Source: Pseudomonadota bacterium (lineage in GTDB: Bacteria; Pseudomonadota; Gammaproteobacteria; Burkholderiales; Burkholderiaceae_C). Taken from it: a stretch of DNA of 39,743 nt. Below are positions 1 to 8,258 of the stretch, one piece after another. The position numbers and the translations under genes were made by a program. The notes under the pieces were generated by a model. The model saw only the letters and a list, made by a program, of their open reading frames with translations. It had not been told where the DNA came from and did no database searches. Position 1 is the stretch's first letter. Each line of letters starts with the position of its first letter. The DNA is taken from assembly GCA_963205125.1 (NCBI GenBank), contig CAUJJO010000215.1, positions 1-39,743 on the forward strand. Reading direction: 5' to 3'.

Positions 1-1050
1 GGCCCTTGCGCGTGCCACCTGCGTGGGCATCCAGGTCACCGGCGCCTGGCCGCCGCTCGCCTCGGGCAGGCCGATCTCGGCGCGGAACTGCGCGATCGAG
101 GGCGTGCGCTGTTCCGGCCGCACCGCCAGCGCGTGGTCGATCGCCTGCAGGAAGGCCTCGCTGTAGCGTCCGGCGGCGACGCGGGCCAGGGGCTCGTAGC
201 CATCGCTGATCAGGCGGCCGACCGAGGGCGGTGGCGTAGCCCCGGTGATCGCGAAGTGGATCATCGCGCCGAGCGCGTAGACGTCGGTCCAGGGGCCTTG
301 CTGCATGCCCGGCACCTCGCCCCATTGCTCGATCGGCGCGTAGCCGGGCTTGAGGATGACCGTCAGCGCGTGCGTGAGGTCGCCGATCACCTGGCGCGCG
401 GCGCCGAAGTCCAGCAGCAGCGGCCGCCCCGAGCCGGCCAGCAGCATGACGTTGTCGGGCGCGATGTCGCGGTGATACCAGCGCTCGGCGTGCAGCACGG
501 CCAGCGCGTCGGTGAGCGGGTCCAGCAACTGCAGCAGCGCGATCTCGTCCGGCGGCGCGGCGGCGTTGCGCCAGGCGTCGCGCAGCGTGATGCCCTCGCA
601 GAAGGGCATCACCATGTAGGCCGAGCCGTTGGCGCGCCAGAAGCGGTAGACCTTGACCAGCGCCGGGTGGTCGAACTTGGCCAGCAGCCGCGCCTCTTCG
701 ACGAAGCTGCGCAGGCCGGCCTCGAAGGCTTCGGTGTGGCGGTCCGAGCGCACGACGACCTGCGTGCCGCCCGAGCGCGCGACCATGCCCGAGGGGAAGT
801 ACTCCTTGAGCGCGACCACGCGCTTGAGCGTGTGGTCCCAGGCGCGGTAGACGATCGAGAAGCCGCCTTCGCCGGCCACGCTCTGCAGCTCGAACTCGTC
901 GAGGAAGCTGCCGACGGCAAGCGCGTTGCCCGAATCCTGGCGCCCGCCGGCCGGCGGCAAGCCGCTGCCGCCGTGGCCCGCAGCGCCCCCCGCTTGCGCG
1001 GGCGGGGCCTGCGCAAGCGTGCGGTCGTCCTGCGGCGCGTCCTTGCTCAT
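1..1050 (-). CDS. ppkA: Serine/threonine protein kinase, T6SS PpkA-like (C-terminus outside window)
   Basis: Eukaryotic-type (Hanks) Ser/Thr kinase; 350 codons are visible and the frame runs open through the left edge. After a Gly/Ala/Pro-rich leader of about 45 residues, the domain shows the Gly loop [11 protein letters not shown] (60-70), the ATP-binding Lys82 in ALKEYFP, an alpha-C Glu near 118-119, the catalytic loop HRDIAPDN (Asp195, Asn200) and the metal-binding DFG (214-216). In T6SS loci with PppA, FHA and TagF, such a kinase phosphorylates the FHA scaffold to switch on assembly. That role is inferred from the matching phosphatase (29471-30265) and FHA genes here. The catalytic loop has Ala where most Ser/Thr kinases have Lys. 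I chose the ATG at 1050, which leaves a normal leader before the Gly loop; its ribosome site is weak. The C-terminal region (membrane or von Willebrand domain in PpkA) cannot be seen. Confidence 0.9.
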   Translation of the reverse strand, partial: MSKDAPQDDRTLAQAPPAQAGGAAGHGGSGLPPAGGRQDSGNALAVGSFLDEFELQSVAGEGGFSIVYRAWDHTLKRVVALKEYFPSGMVARSGGTQVVVRSDRHTEAFEAGLRSFVEEARLLAKFDHPALVKVYRFWRANGSAYMVMPFCEGITLRDAWRNAAAPPDEIALLQLLDPLTDALAVLHAERWYHRDIAPDNVMLLAGSGRPLLLDFGAARQVIGDLTHALTVILKPGYAPIEQWGEVPGMQQGPWTDVYALGAMIHFAITGATPPPSVGRLISDGYEPLARVAAGRYSEAFLQAIDHALAVRPEQRTPSIAQFRAEIGLPEASGGQAPVTWMPTQVARARA

Positions 1051-1194
1051 GCCTTGTTCAATCGGATCCTGCGTGGCCCTTCACCACCGGCCGCGACCCG
1101 CTGCGGGGCGCGCGTGCAACGGGTGCCGCCCCGCCTGGGCCTTGCGCCGGGCCAGAGCCGGAAGTCTGCCAGATCGCGCGCGGCCGACGGTCGC

Positions 1195-1208
1195 CGTGAA
1201 TCTTCACG
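1195..1208. promoter_or_regulatory. Inverted repeat CGTGA-N4-TCACG, candidate operator (copy 1)
   Basis: A perfect 5-bp inverted repeat with a 4-base spacer lies in the 257-base gap between the divergent kinase and OmpA-like genes. The same arms, spacing and downstream bases (TTnGC) recur upstream of hcp at 23436-23449. It overlaps the left edge of a possible promoter for the OmpA-like gene. The regulator is unknown. Confidence 0.5.
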
Positions 1209-1237
1209 TTGGCAGCGCGGGCCGGACGCTGCATCAT
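1209..1237 (+). promoter_or_regulatory. Possible sigma-70-type promoter for the OmpA-like gene
   Basis: TTGGCA (1209-1214, 5 of 6 to TTGACA) is followed after 17 bases by CATCAT (1232-1237, 4 of 6 to TATAAT), about 70 bases before the ATG at 1308. It directly abuts the inverted repeat at 1195-1208, an arrangement that would suit a repressor or activator. This is a visual match only. Confidence 0.3.
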
Positions 1238-1307
1238 CCGCCGCATCGACCCCACGCCGCCGCGAACCCTGCGGCCGGCGGGTCGACCCGAAGTCCGGAG
1301 GCTGACC

Positions 1308-1877
1308 ATGTTGAACTCGATTCTGCGCTCCACCTCGCTCGCGCTGCTGATTCTCGGCGGCGCGTCGCTGCACGCCCAGTCCGCGGGCCCGGTGCTCAAG
1401 CTGAACCAGGTCACCGAGCAGGCGCTGGTCGACGCGCTGGCGGTCGACGAGCCCGGCGCCCAGGATGTCGTGAAGACGCGCAGCATCCGTCCGATGGCAC
1501 GCAGCGCGCCGACGCAGGCGCCGCGCGCGGCCGCGGGGCGCTCCAACATCCTGATCACCTTCCGCACCAACTCCGCCGATCTCACCGAGGAGAGCAAGCA
1601 TGCGCTAGCCACGGTGGCCAAGGCCTTGCAGTCGGACAAGCTCGCGGGCTTCTCCTTCAGCGTCGAGGGCCATGCCGACCCGCGCGGCAGCGCCGAGCTG
1701 AACCAGCGCCTGTCCGAGGCGCGCGCGCAGTCGGTGGTCGCGCAACTGGTGTCGGCGCACGGCGTCGACAACGGGCGCCTGAGCCCGGTCGGCAAGGGCT
1801 CCACCGAGCTGCTGAACCCGGAGCGCCCGGACGCGCCCGAGAACCGCCGCGTGACCATCGTCACCCGGCAGCCCTGA
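1308..1877 (+). CDS. Exported OmpA-family peptidoglycan-binding protein
   Basis: The 189-residue protein has an N-terminal signal peptide (hydrophobic stretch SLALLILGGASLHAQS, likely cleaved near HAQ-S) and a C-terminal OmpA-like domain from about residue 80. That domain shows the typical pattern: ILITFRTNSADLT, then VEGHADPRGSAELNQRLSEA, then GKGS and NRRV. Such domains bind the peptide stem of peptidoglycan in the periplasm. It stands alone between the kinase and clpV and is the only rightward gene at this end. A role as a T6SS envelope anchor (TagL-like) is possible but inferred; TssL in this locus already has its own OmpA domain. The start at 1308 is supported by GGAGG at 1296-1300; an upstream in-frame start at 1209 lacks such a site and would bury the signal peptide. 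Confidence 0.85.
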   Translation: MLNSILRSTSLALLILGGASLHAQSAGPVLKLNQVTEQALVDALAVDEPGAQDVVKTRSIRPMARSAPTQAPRAAAGRSNILITFRTNSADLTEESKHALATVAKALQSDKLAGFSFSVEGHADPRGSAELNQRLSEARAQSVVAQLVSAHGVDNGRLSPVGKGSTELLNPERPDAPENRRVTIVTRQP

Positions 1878-1890
1878 ACGCCCGCCGCTG

Positions 1891-1917
1891 ACGGGGCGCT
1901 CACGGGGCGCTCACGGG
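1891..1917. repeat. 11-bp tandem repeat between convergent genes
   Basis: The unit ACGGGGCGCTC occurs twice exactly (1891-1901, 1902-1912) and begins a third time, in the 67-base space between the stops of the OmpA-like gene and clpV. No T-tailed terminator is seen here. Confidence 0.6.
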
Positions 1918-1944
1918 CGGCACACGAGGCGGCGGCGCCCGGCA

Positions 1945-4677
1945 TCAGCTCGACGCGGTGGCCGCCGCGGCCGCGGTCCGGAACGCGATCACGAAGTCGT
2001 CGGCCGCGGCGTCGAGGTCGATCGCCTCGACCGCGTGCTCCTGCCCCGCGTGTTCGAGGAAGTGCGTGGCCAGGCGCGGCAGCAGGCTTTGCGTGAGGAT
2101 GGCGTCGACCATGCGCCCGCCGGACTCGACCTCGGTGCAGCGCCTGCGCACCAGCTCGACCACCGCGTCGCTGTAGTCCAGCCGCGCGCCGTGGCGGTCC
2201 TGCACGCGCTGCTGGATGCGCGCGAGCTGCAGCCGGATGATCTGGCCGAGCATCTCGTCGGAGATCGGGTAGTAGGGCACCACCACCAGGCGCCCGAGCA
2301 GGGCCGGCGGGAACTTCTCGAGCAGCGGCTTGCGCAGCGCCGTCGACAGCGCGTCGACCGAGGGCATCAGCTCCGGGTCGCGGCACATGCTGGCGATGAC
2401 CTCGGTGCCGACGTTGGAGGTGAGGATGATGACGGTGTTCTTGAAGTCGATGTAGCGGCCCTCGCCGTCCTCCATCCAGCCCTTGTCGAAGACCTGGAAG
2501 AACATCTCGTGCACGTCGCTGTGCGCCTTCTCGACCTCGTCCAGCAGCACCACGCTGTAGGGCCGGCGGCGCACCGCCTCGGTGAGCACGCCGCCTTCGC
2601 CGTAGCCGACATAGCCCGGCGGCGAGCCCTTGAGCGTGGAGACGGTGTGCGCCTCCTGGAACTCGCTCATGTTGATGGTGATGAGGTTGTGCTCGCCGCC
2701 GTAGAGCGACTCGGCCAGCGCCAGCGCCGTCTCGGTCTTGCCCACGCCCGAGGGGCCGGCGAGCATGAAGACGCCGACCGGCTTGTTCGGGTTGTCGAGC
2801 TGCGCGCGCGCGGTCTGGATGCGCCGCGCGATCGCGTCCAGGCCGTGGCGCTGGCCGATGACGCGCCGGCCCAGCGTGTCGGCCAGTTGCAGCACGGCCT
2901 GGATCTCGTTTCGCACCATGCGGCCGACGGGGATGCCGGTCCACTCGGCGACCACCGCGGCGACGGCGCTGGCGTCCACGGTGGGCTGCAGCAGTGGGTC
3001 GTCGCCCTGCAGCGCGGCAAGCTCCTTGCGCAGGCGTTGCAGCTCGGCGACATCGCCGGCCGCCTTGTCCGCTGAGTCGTCCGCCGCGCCGTCTGCTGAG
3101 CCGTCCGCGGCGCCATCCACCGAGGCGGCGTCGGCGGCGACCAGCCGCGCCTCGGCCTTGCCGATCGCCTGCACCAGCTTGCTCTCGGCCTCGAAGCGCG
3201 CGGCGAGTGCTGCGCGCTCCTCTTCCAGCCGCGCCTGCGTGGCCTTCAGCTCGCCGTGGCGCTTGTCGTGATCGACGCCCAGCGCCAGCTCGCGCTGCAC
3301 GACCTCGAGCTCGATCTGCAGCGCCTGCAGGCGCCGCGTCACGTGCTCGAGTCGCGCCGGGACGGCGTGCAGGCCCATGGCCACGCGCGAGCAGGCGGTG
3401 TCGAGCAGGCTCACCGCCTTGTCGGGCAACTGGCGCGCGGGGATGTAGCGGTGCGACAGGCGAACGGCGGCCTGCACCGCGTCGTCGCCGATGCGGACCT
3501 TGTGGTGCGCTTCGAGCTTGGCGGTGACGCCGCGCAGCATGGCGATCGCCTTGGCCTCGTCGGGCTCGAGGATCTGCACGAGCTGGAAACGGCGCGTCAG
3601 CGCCGGGTCCTTCTCGATGTACTTCTTGTACTCGGCCCAGGTGGTGGCGCCGATGGTGCGCAGCACGCCGCGCGCGAGCGCGGGCTTGAGCAGGTTGGCG
3701 GCATCGCCGGTGCCGGCCGCGCCGCCGGCGCCCACCAGGGTATGCACCTCGTCGATGAAGAGGATGATGGGCGTGGTGCTGGCCTGCACCTCGTCCAGCA
3801 GCGTGCGCAGGCGGTTCTCGAACTCGCCCTTCATGCTGGCGCCGGCCTGCAGCAGGCCGACGTCCATCACGCGCAACTGCACGCCGCGCAGCGGCGGCGG
3901 CACGTCGCCCTCGGCGATGCGCAGCGCCAGGCCCTCGACCACCGCGGTCTTGCCGACACCGGCCTCGCCGACCAGGATGGGGTTGTTCTGGCGCCGGCGC
4001 ATGAGGATGTCGACCATCTGCCGCACCTCGTCGTCGCGGCCGGTGACCGGATCCATCTCGCCGCGGCGCGCGCGCTCGGTCAGGTCCTGCGTGTACTTCT
4101 CGAGCGCCGTGCCCTTGCCTTGCGCAGCGCCCGGCAGCGCGCTGCTGGCCTCGCCGGGGGCGCCCTGCAGGCCGCTGCCGTCGCTGGCCTGCTGGCGCGC
4201 CTCGGGCGAGCCGGGCAGGATCTTGCCGAAGGCCTCGCTGAGCATGGGCTCGGCGAGCTTGTCGAACTCCTTGGAGATCGCGCGCAGTTCGTTGGTCAGC
4301 ACGCGCGTGCGCATCATCCCGGACAGCAGGTAGGCGCTGCGGATCTGCGACTCGTTGAACATCAGCGTGGCGTAGACCCAGCCGCGCTCGATCGCCGCCT
4401 CGATCTGGTCGGAGAAGTCGCTGATGCTGCTGGCCCCGCGCGGCAGGCGGTCAAGGCTGGCCACCACGTCGGCGGCGAGCTTGCCGGCGTCGACCCCGAA
4501 GTGGCGCGACAGGCGCAGCAGGTCGGAGTCGGGCTCCTGCAGCAACTGGTGCAGCCAGTGCACCAGCTCGACGTAGGGGTTGCCGCGCAGCTTGCAGAAG
4601 ACGGTGGCGCCCTCCAGCGACTTGAAGAGCATGGGGTTGAGCTTGCCGAAGAGGGCCAGGCGACTGATCTCGGACAT
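1945..4677 (-). CDS. clpV: T6SS sheath-disassembly ATPase ClpV (TssH)
   Basis: A 910-residue Clp/Hsp100 AAA+ ATPase that recycles contracted TssB/TssC sheath in the cytosol. It has an N-terminal domain (1 to about 160), the first AAA module with Walker A GEAGVGKT and Walker B IILFIDEVHTL, a coiled-coil middle region, and the second AAA module with GPSGVGKT and VVLLDEVEKAH. Length is about normal for ClpV. The middle region carries an odd Ala/Asp/Ser low-complexity stretch (about residues 517-543, DGAADGSADGAADDSAD) just before the second AAA module. It is the last gene of the leftward operon, 8 bases after tssG. The ATG at 4677 gives the family-typical N-terminus MSEISRLALFGKLNP; the long open frame upstream of it is a shadow of tssG. 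Confidence 0.97.
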   Translation of the reverse strand: MSEISRLALFGKLNPMLFKSLEGATVFCKLRGNPYVELVHWLHQLLQEPDSDLLRLSRHFGVDAGKLAADVVASLDRLPRGASSISDFSDQIEAAIERGWVYATLMFNESQIRSAYLLSGMMRTRVLTNELRAISKEFDKLAEPMLSEAFGKILPGSPEARQQASDGSGLQGAPGEASSALPGAAQGKGTALEKYTQDLTERARRGEMDPVTGRDDEVRQMVDILMRRRQNNPILVGEAGVGKTAVVEGLALRIAEGDVPPPLRGVQLRVMDVGLLQAGASMKGEFENRLRTLLDEVQASTTPIILFIDEVHTLVGAGGAAGTGDAANLLKPALARGVLRTIGATTWAEYKKYIEKDPALTRRFQLVQILEPDEAKAIAMLRGVTAKLEAHHKVRIGDDAVQAAVRLSHRYIPARQLPDKAVSLLDTACSRVAMGLHAVPARLEHVTRRLQALQIELEVVQRELALGVDHDKRHGELKATQARLEEERAALAARFEAESKLVQAIGKAEARLVAADAASVDGAADGSADGAADDSADKAAGDVAELQRLRKELAALQGDDPLLQPTVDASAVAAVVAEWTGIPVGRMVRNEIQAVLQLADTLGRRVIGQRHGLDAIARRIQTARAQLDNPNKPVGVFMLAGPSGVGKTETALALAESLYGGEHNLITINMSEFQEAHTVSTLKGSPPGYVGYGEGGVLTEAVRRRPYSVVLLDEVEKAHSDVHEMFFQVFDKGWMEDGEGRYIDFKNTVIILTSNVGTEVIASMCRDPELMPSVDALSTALRKPLLEKFPPALLGRLVVVPYYPISDEMLGQIIRLQLARIQQRVQDRHGARLDYSDAVVELVRRRCTEVESGGRMVDAILTQSLLPRLATHFLEHAGQEHAVEAIDLDAAADDFVIAFRTAAAAATASS

Positions 4678-4685
4678 GGGCGGGC

Positions 4686-5801
4686 TCACAGGGTTGGGTT
4701 GGGGGTGGCGGTGGCGGTGGGAGGAGCGGCGCCGCGCGCGCGCGCACCTCCGCTCAGCCAGCGCTCGGCGTCGAAGCAGAAGTCGTCGGCGTCGGCCCTG
4801 GCCTTGGCCGGGCCGGCGAGCATCCAGCTGCTGTGGCCCAGGCGCGCCGGGCCGCCCAGTGCGGTGCCGGGTACCTCGGGCTGGCGCAGCACGAGCTGCA
4901 GGTCCCAGGCGTACTCGAGGCCGACGTAGTTGCGCACCCAGTCGACGGTGGCCTGGAAGTCCTCGCCGCCCGGCAGCAGGCGCTGGTAGGCAGCCAGCGG
5001 CATCGGCCCCAGGCGCAGGCGAAAGGCGTACTGCGCATCGGGCACGCGCGCGCCGACGACGGCGTCGACGCCGAGGCCGGTGTTGCCGCCGAAGGGCAGC
5101 AGCCGCGTCTGCTGCGCCGGCTCCAGCGGCAGGTGGTGCAGCCGGTGCTCCTGCAGCTGCACCGCGACGCCGAGGTACATGGCCAGCGCCGCAGCCAGGC
5201 CTTCGGGGTTGCGGCTCCAGCGGCTCCAGTGCCCGGCGGCGAAGCGCTTGGCGTGGTCGGGCACGGCGTCGCGCGCGAGCATGCCCGCCTCGCCATGGCC
5301 GAGCAGGCTGCCGAGAAAGCGCCCGAAGGCGTCGCCCTCGCGGCGGTCCAGCGCGACGGTGGGCTGCGCGTCGGCCCAGGCGCGGAAGAACAGCAGCAGC
5401 AGCCGGTGGTGGAAGATGTCGGCAAAGCGCGCGAGCGTCGGATCGTCGTGCTGGCGCAGGCGCTCGCGCACGTATTCGGTCAGGTGCGTGGGCAGCGGCC
5501 CGTTGGGGCCGTAGAGGCCGAAGCTCCAGACCGTCAGCCGCGGCGGAACCTGCGGCGCACGTGGCGGCGGGGGCAGCAGTTCGGCCAGCGTCGTCGGCGC
5601 GAACGACAGCGAAGGGTCTTGCCCTAGCCGGATCGGCTCGGCGTGCGGCCGCAGCGCGCGGCCCAGGCGCGGCAGTTCGGGGTGCCGGGCCTGCAGCAGG
5701 CGCAGGGCGAAGAAGAGGTCGAAGTCGCCCGGCCGGTCCTGCAGCCTTTGCCAGAAGGCGCGCAGGCGCGGCCCCGGATCCGGCACGGCGGCGGCGTTCA
5801 T
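4686..5801 (-). CDS. tssG: T6SS baseplate protein TssG
   Basis: A 371-residue TssG (VasB/ImpH family), a wedge subunit of the T6SS baseplate that works with TssE, TssF and TssK. Family features are the N-terminal FDLFFALRLLQARHPELPRLG, the SFGLYGPNGPLPTHLTEYVRER segment, HHRLLLLFFRAWAD and the C-terminal LRLGPMPLAAYQRLLPGG. The start at 5801 overlaps the tssF stop by four bases (ATGA), which suggests translational coupling. The C-terminal tail is a Thr/Ala/Pro run (PPTATATPNPTL) encoded by a G-rich repeat. Confidence 0.95.
   Translation of the reverse strand: MNAAAVPDPGPRLRAFWQRLQDRPGDFDLFFALRLLQARHPELPRLGRALRPHAEPIRLGQDPSLSFAPTTLAELLPPPPRAPQVPPRLTVWSFGLYGPNGPLPTHLTEYVRERLRQHDDPTLARFADIFHHRLLLLFFRAWADAQPTVALDRREGDAFGRFLGSLLGHGEAGMLARDAVPDHAKRFAAGHWSRWSRNPEGLAAALAMYLGVAVQLQEHRLHHLPLEPAQQTRLLPFGGNTGLGVDAVVGARVPDAQYAFRLRLGPMPLAAYQRLLPGGEDFQATVDWVRNYVGLEYAWDLQLVLRQPEVPGTALGGPARLGHSSWMLAGPAKARADADDFCFDAERWLSGGARARGAAPPTATATPNPTL
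4691..4721. repeat. G-rich tract with GGTGGC repeats at the tssG 3' end
   Basis: On the + strand (template for tssG) the runs GGGTTGGGTTGGGGG are followed by tandem GGCGGT hexamers and GGG. The tract encodes the Thr/Pro tail of TssG and ends a few bases before the clpV start. It could form a G-quadruplex but may simply be coding low complexity. Confidence 0.45.
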
Positions 5802-7672
5802 GCGGCGGGCCTCTGGCCCATGCGCGCGGGCCAGCTCGCCAGCCGCCCGCGCTGGCGCGAGTGCAGTTCGAGCTCGGTGAAGCTGTTGATGCCGACGTGG
5901 CGGCTGAAGAACTGCTCGAGCACGGCCGCCAGCGGCCAGGGGCTGACGCCGGCAAAGGGCACGTCGTCGACCAGCAGCCGCAGGCCGACGCCGCGCCCGT
6001 AGACGAGCTGCCGATGCTGCGGCAGCCGCCGCGTGATCGGCGCCATCGCAAGCGAGGTCAGGCCCTGGATCTGGCCGCCCAGCTCGCGCTGGCCGAGGTC
6101 GCGATAGAGGCCGAGCAGGTCGCGCAGCGTGGCCGCGCCTTCCTCCTCGGAGCGGTCGCTGAAGGCGAGGTAGTTCAGCGTGAGGTGCGAGATCAGCCGC
6201 CAGGTGATTTCGCTCTCGGCGATCGCCTCGGTCGGCTGCGAGGGGCCGGCGACGATGCGGATCGCCCCCACCGGCGCCGATTCGACCGCCACCAGGTCGC
6301 CGCCGGCCTGGCCCACCGGCATCAGCAGCGGCAGGTCGCGGTTGGTGCACAGGATGACGACGCCGAGCTGGCGCAGATCGTCGGAGAAGGGCGCGTCGCG
6401 CTGGTCGACCAGCGAGAGGAAGACTTCGCTGCCCAGGTAGCGCGTGCGCGGGCCGAAGCGCAGCGCGTGGTCGGAGAACAGTCGCCGCTCGCGCCGTACC
6501 GCGTAGTAGGCCTGGTCCTCGGCGCGGATGCCGTGCATCGCGGCGTAGAGGGGGACGAACTCGCGCTCCTCGGTGCGGCCCTCGTAGTGGCCGCAGACCG
6601 ATCCGATGGCGTAGACCTCGTGGTCGCGCGGGCGCGTGCGATCCGGCACGACGTGGTATTCGTTGACGCCCGGGCTCAGGTGGATGCGGTCGGCGTTGCG
6701 CTGCAGCAGGTTGATCGCGGGCGTGCAGTGCAGCAGCAGGCTCTGCGCGTCGATCGCCGCCTCCAGCTCCGGGCGCGGCTTGCGCAGCAGCAGCGTGAGG
6801 GCGATCTGGCGCTGCGTGCAGCGCTGCAGCGCCGGGGCCAGCCCGCGGATCGAGAAGAAGCGAAAGCGTGCCGGGAAGGCGAAGTACTCGTGCAGCAGCC
6901 GGTGGCCCTGGAAGGCGCGCTGGGTGTAGGGCAGCAGCGCCTGCGCCTGCTCGAAGCCCTCGGGCTGCAGCGCCTCGGGGCCGAGCTGCGCGTAGATGCG
7001 CGAGGGATCCTGCGCGTCGTGCACCACCACGCCCAGCAGCGAGCCGTGGATCAGCTCCTGCAAGGGGGTGGCGACGCTGTCGGCTCCGGCGAGGTAGAGA
7101 TCCAGCCGGTCCAGCGCGAGCTGGTCGAACGTCAGGCCGCTGCGCGTGCCCAGGTCCAGCCGCAGGTGCCCCGCGGCCGGCGCCGGCAGCCGCAGCGTCG
7201 TCGCCGGCAGCTCCACCGGTGCGCCGGCCAGGCGCACGCGCAGCACCTCCAGCGGCCACAGCGTCAGTTCCTGGCCGGTGCGGAACTCGCAGGCGGTCTG
7301 CTCGTCGGCCAGCTTGCGGCTGCGCAGCACGGTGCCCGCCGGCAGCGTGAAGCCTGCGGCGAGGCTGCCTTCGGTGGCGCTGGGCTCGAACTGCGCCACC
7401 AGCATCGCCGGGGTCGGCGCGAGGTAGTGCGGGCAGACCATCTCCAGGATGCGCTGCGACAGCCGCGGGAACTCCGCGTCCATCTTGAGCTGGATGCGCG
7501 CGGTGAGGAAGGCGAAGCCTTCGAGCAGGCGCTCGACGTAGGGGTCGGCGACGTCGGTCTCGCGCATCGCCAGCCGCCCGGCGACCTTCGGAAAGGCCGC
7601 GGCGAACTCGGCGCCGAGCTCGCGCAGGTAGGCGAGCTCGCGGTTGTAGTACTCGACGAACTGCGGCTTCAC
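5798..7672 (-). CDS. tssF: T6SS baseplate protein TssF
   Basis: A 624-residue TssF (VasA/ImpG family), the largest wedge protein of the baseplate. The N-terminus has the hallmark YYNRELAYLRELGAEFAAAFPKVAGRL, followed by DPYVERLLEGFAFLTARIQLKMDAEFP and ILEMVCPHYLAPTPAM. The reading frame has no ATG in the right place; the start is taken as GTG at 7672 (VKPQFVEYYNRE), which matches the family N-terminus, though no clear Shine-Dalgarno site precedes it. It overlaps tssG at its 3' end and lies 29 bases after tssE. Confidence 0.95.
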   Translation of the reverse strand: MKPQFVEYYNRELAYLRELGAEFAAAFPKVAGRLAMRETDVADPYVERLLEGFAFLTARIQLKMDAEFPRLSQRILEMVCPHYLAPTPAMLVAQFEPSATEGSLAAGFTLPAGTVLRSRKLADEQTACEFRTGQELTLWPLEVLRVRLAGAPVELPATTLRLPAPAAGHLRLDLGTRSGLTFDQLALDRLDLYLAGADSVATPLQELIHGSLLGVVVHDAQDPSRIYAQLGPEALQPEGFEQAQALLPYTQRAFQGHRLLHEYFAFPARFRFFSIRGLAPALQRCTQRQIALTLLLRKPRPELEAAIDAQSLLLHCTPAINLLQRNADRIHLSPGVNEYHVVPDRTRPRDHEVYAIGSVCGHYEGRTEEREFVPLYAAMHGIRAEDQAYYAVRRERRLFSDHALRFGPRTRYLGSEVFLSLVDQRDAPFSDDLRQLGVVILCTNRDLPLLMPVGQAGGDLVAVESAPVGAIRIVAGPSQPTEAIAESEITWRLISHLTLNYLAFSDRSEEEGAATLRDLLGLYRDLGQRELGGQIQGLTSLAMAPITRRLPQHRQLVYGRGVGLRLLVDDVPFAGVSPWPLAAVLEQFFSRHVGINSFTELELHSRQRGRLASWPARMGQRPAA

Positions 7673-7701
7673 GGCAGGAGGGAAGGCACGCGGGGTCTGC
7701 C

Positions 7702-8226
7702 TCAGCTCGGCTGCACCGCGACCTGCCCCGACTCGAGGTCCAGGCTGCTCTTGAGCAGCATCTCGATCGGGTAGGGCATCGACCAGAACTGGCAGCGGAT
7801 CTCGAACTGCAGCGTGTTGTGGCTGCTCATGGCCGAGGCGCTCGGCGCCAGCGTGACCTGCAGCGTCTCGGGCAGGATGCGCGGCTCGAAGTCGACGATG
7901 GCGCGCCGGATGCCGGCCTCGAGGGTCGGCCAGTCCAGCTCCGACAGCAGTTGCCCCGACATCGGTGGCACACCGTAGTTGAGCACCGAATGCTCGGCCT
8001 GCGGCAGGCCCTGGAAATCGATCACGCCGCTGGCGTTGTTGGCGTTGAGCAGCCAGCCGAGGTCGCGCAGCAGCGCCGCGCGCAGGCGCGACTCGGTGAC
8101 GAAGACGGTCTCGGCGCGCTCCTTGGCCGCCAGCGGCGCGTCGTCGGTGAGCCGGTCCAGCAGCGCCGGCTGCAGGCGGTCCTTGCCGCCGTCGCCAAGC
8201 GTCCTCGAAGAGCGGGGAGCGGCCAT
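7702..8226 (-). CDS. tssE: T6SS baseplate protein TssE (gp25-like)
   Basis: A 174-residue gp25-like protein that links the baseplate to the sheath and primes sheath polymerisation. It has the family segment LRDLGWLLNANN, the motif LNYGVP, and IRRAIVDFEPRI with the conserved EPR core. The ATG at 8226 is the best start in sight; the upstream frame overlaps tagJ and is not family-like. The gene lies 32 bases after tagJ and 29 before tssF in the leftward operon. Confidence 0.93.
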   Translation of the reverse strand: MAAPRSSRTLGDGGKDRLQPALLDRLTDDAPLAAKERAETVFVTESRLRAALLRDLGWLLNANNASGVIDFQGLPQAEHSVLNYGVPPMSGQLLSELDWPTLEAGIRRAIVDFEPRILPETLQVTLAPSASAMSSHNTLQFEIRCQFWSMPYPIEMLLKSSLDLESGQVAVQPS

Positions 8227-8258
8227 CGCGCGCGCCGTGGTAGGGCAGGTCGGGCAGC

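Noticed and set aside
133-1305. Long rightward open frame opposite the kinase
   Set aside because: High-GC shadow of the leftward kinase gene; Arg/Ala/Gly-rich with no family features.
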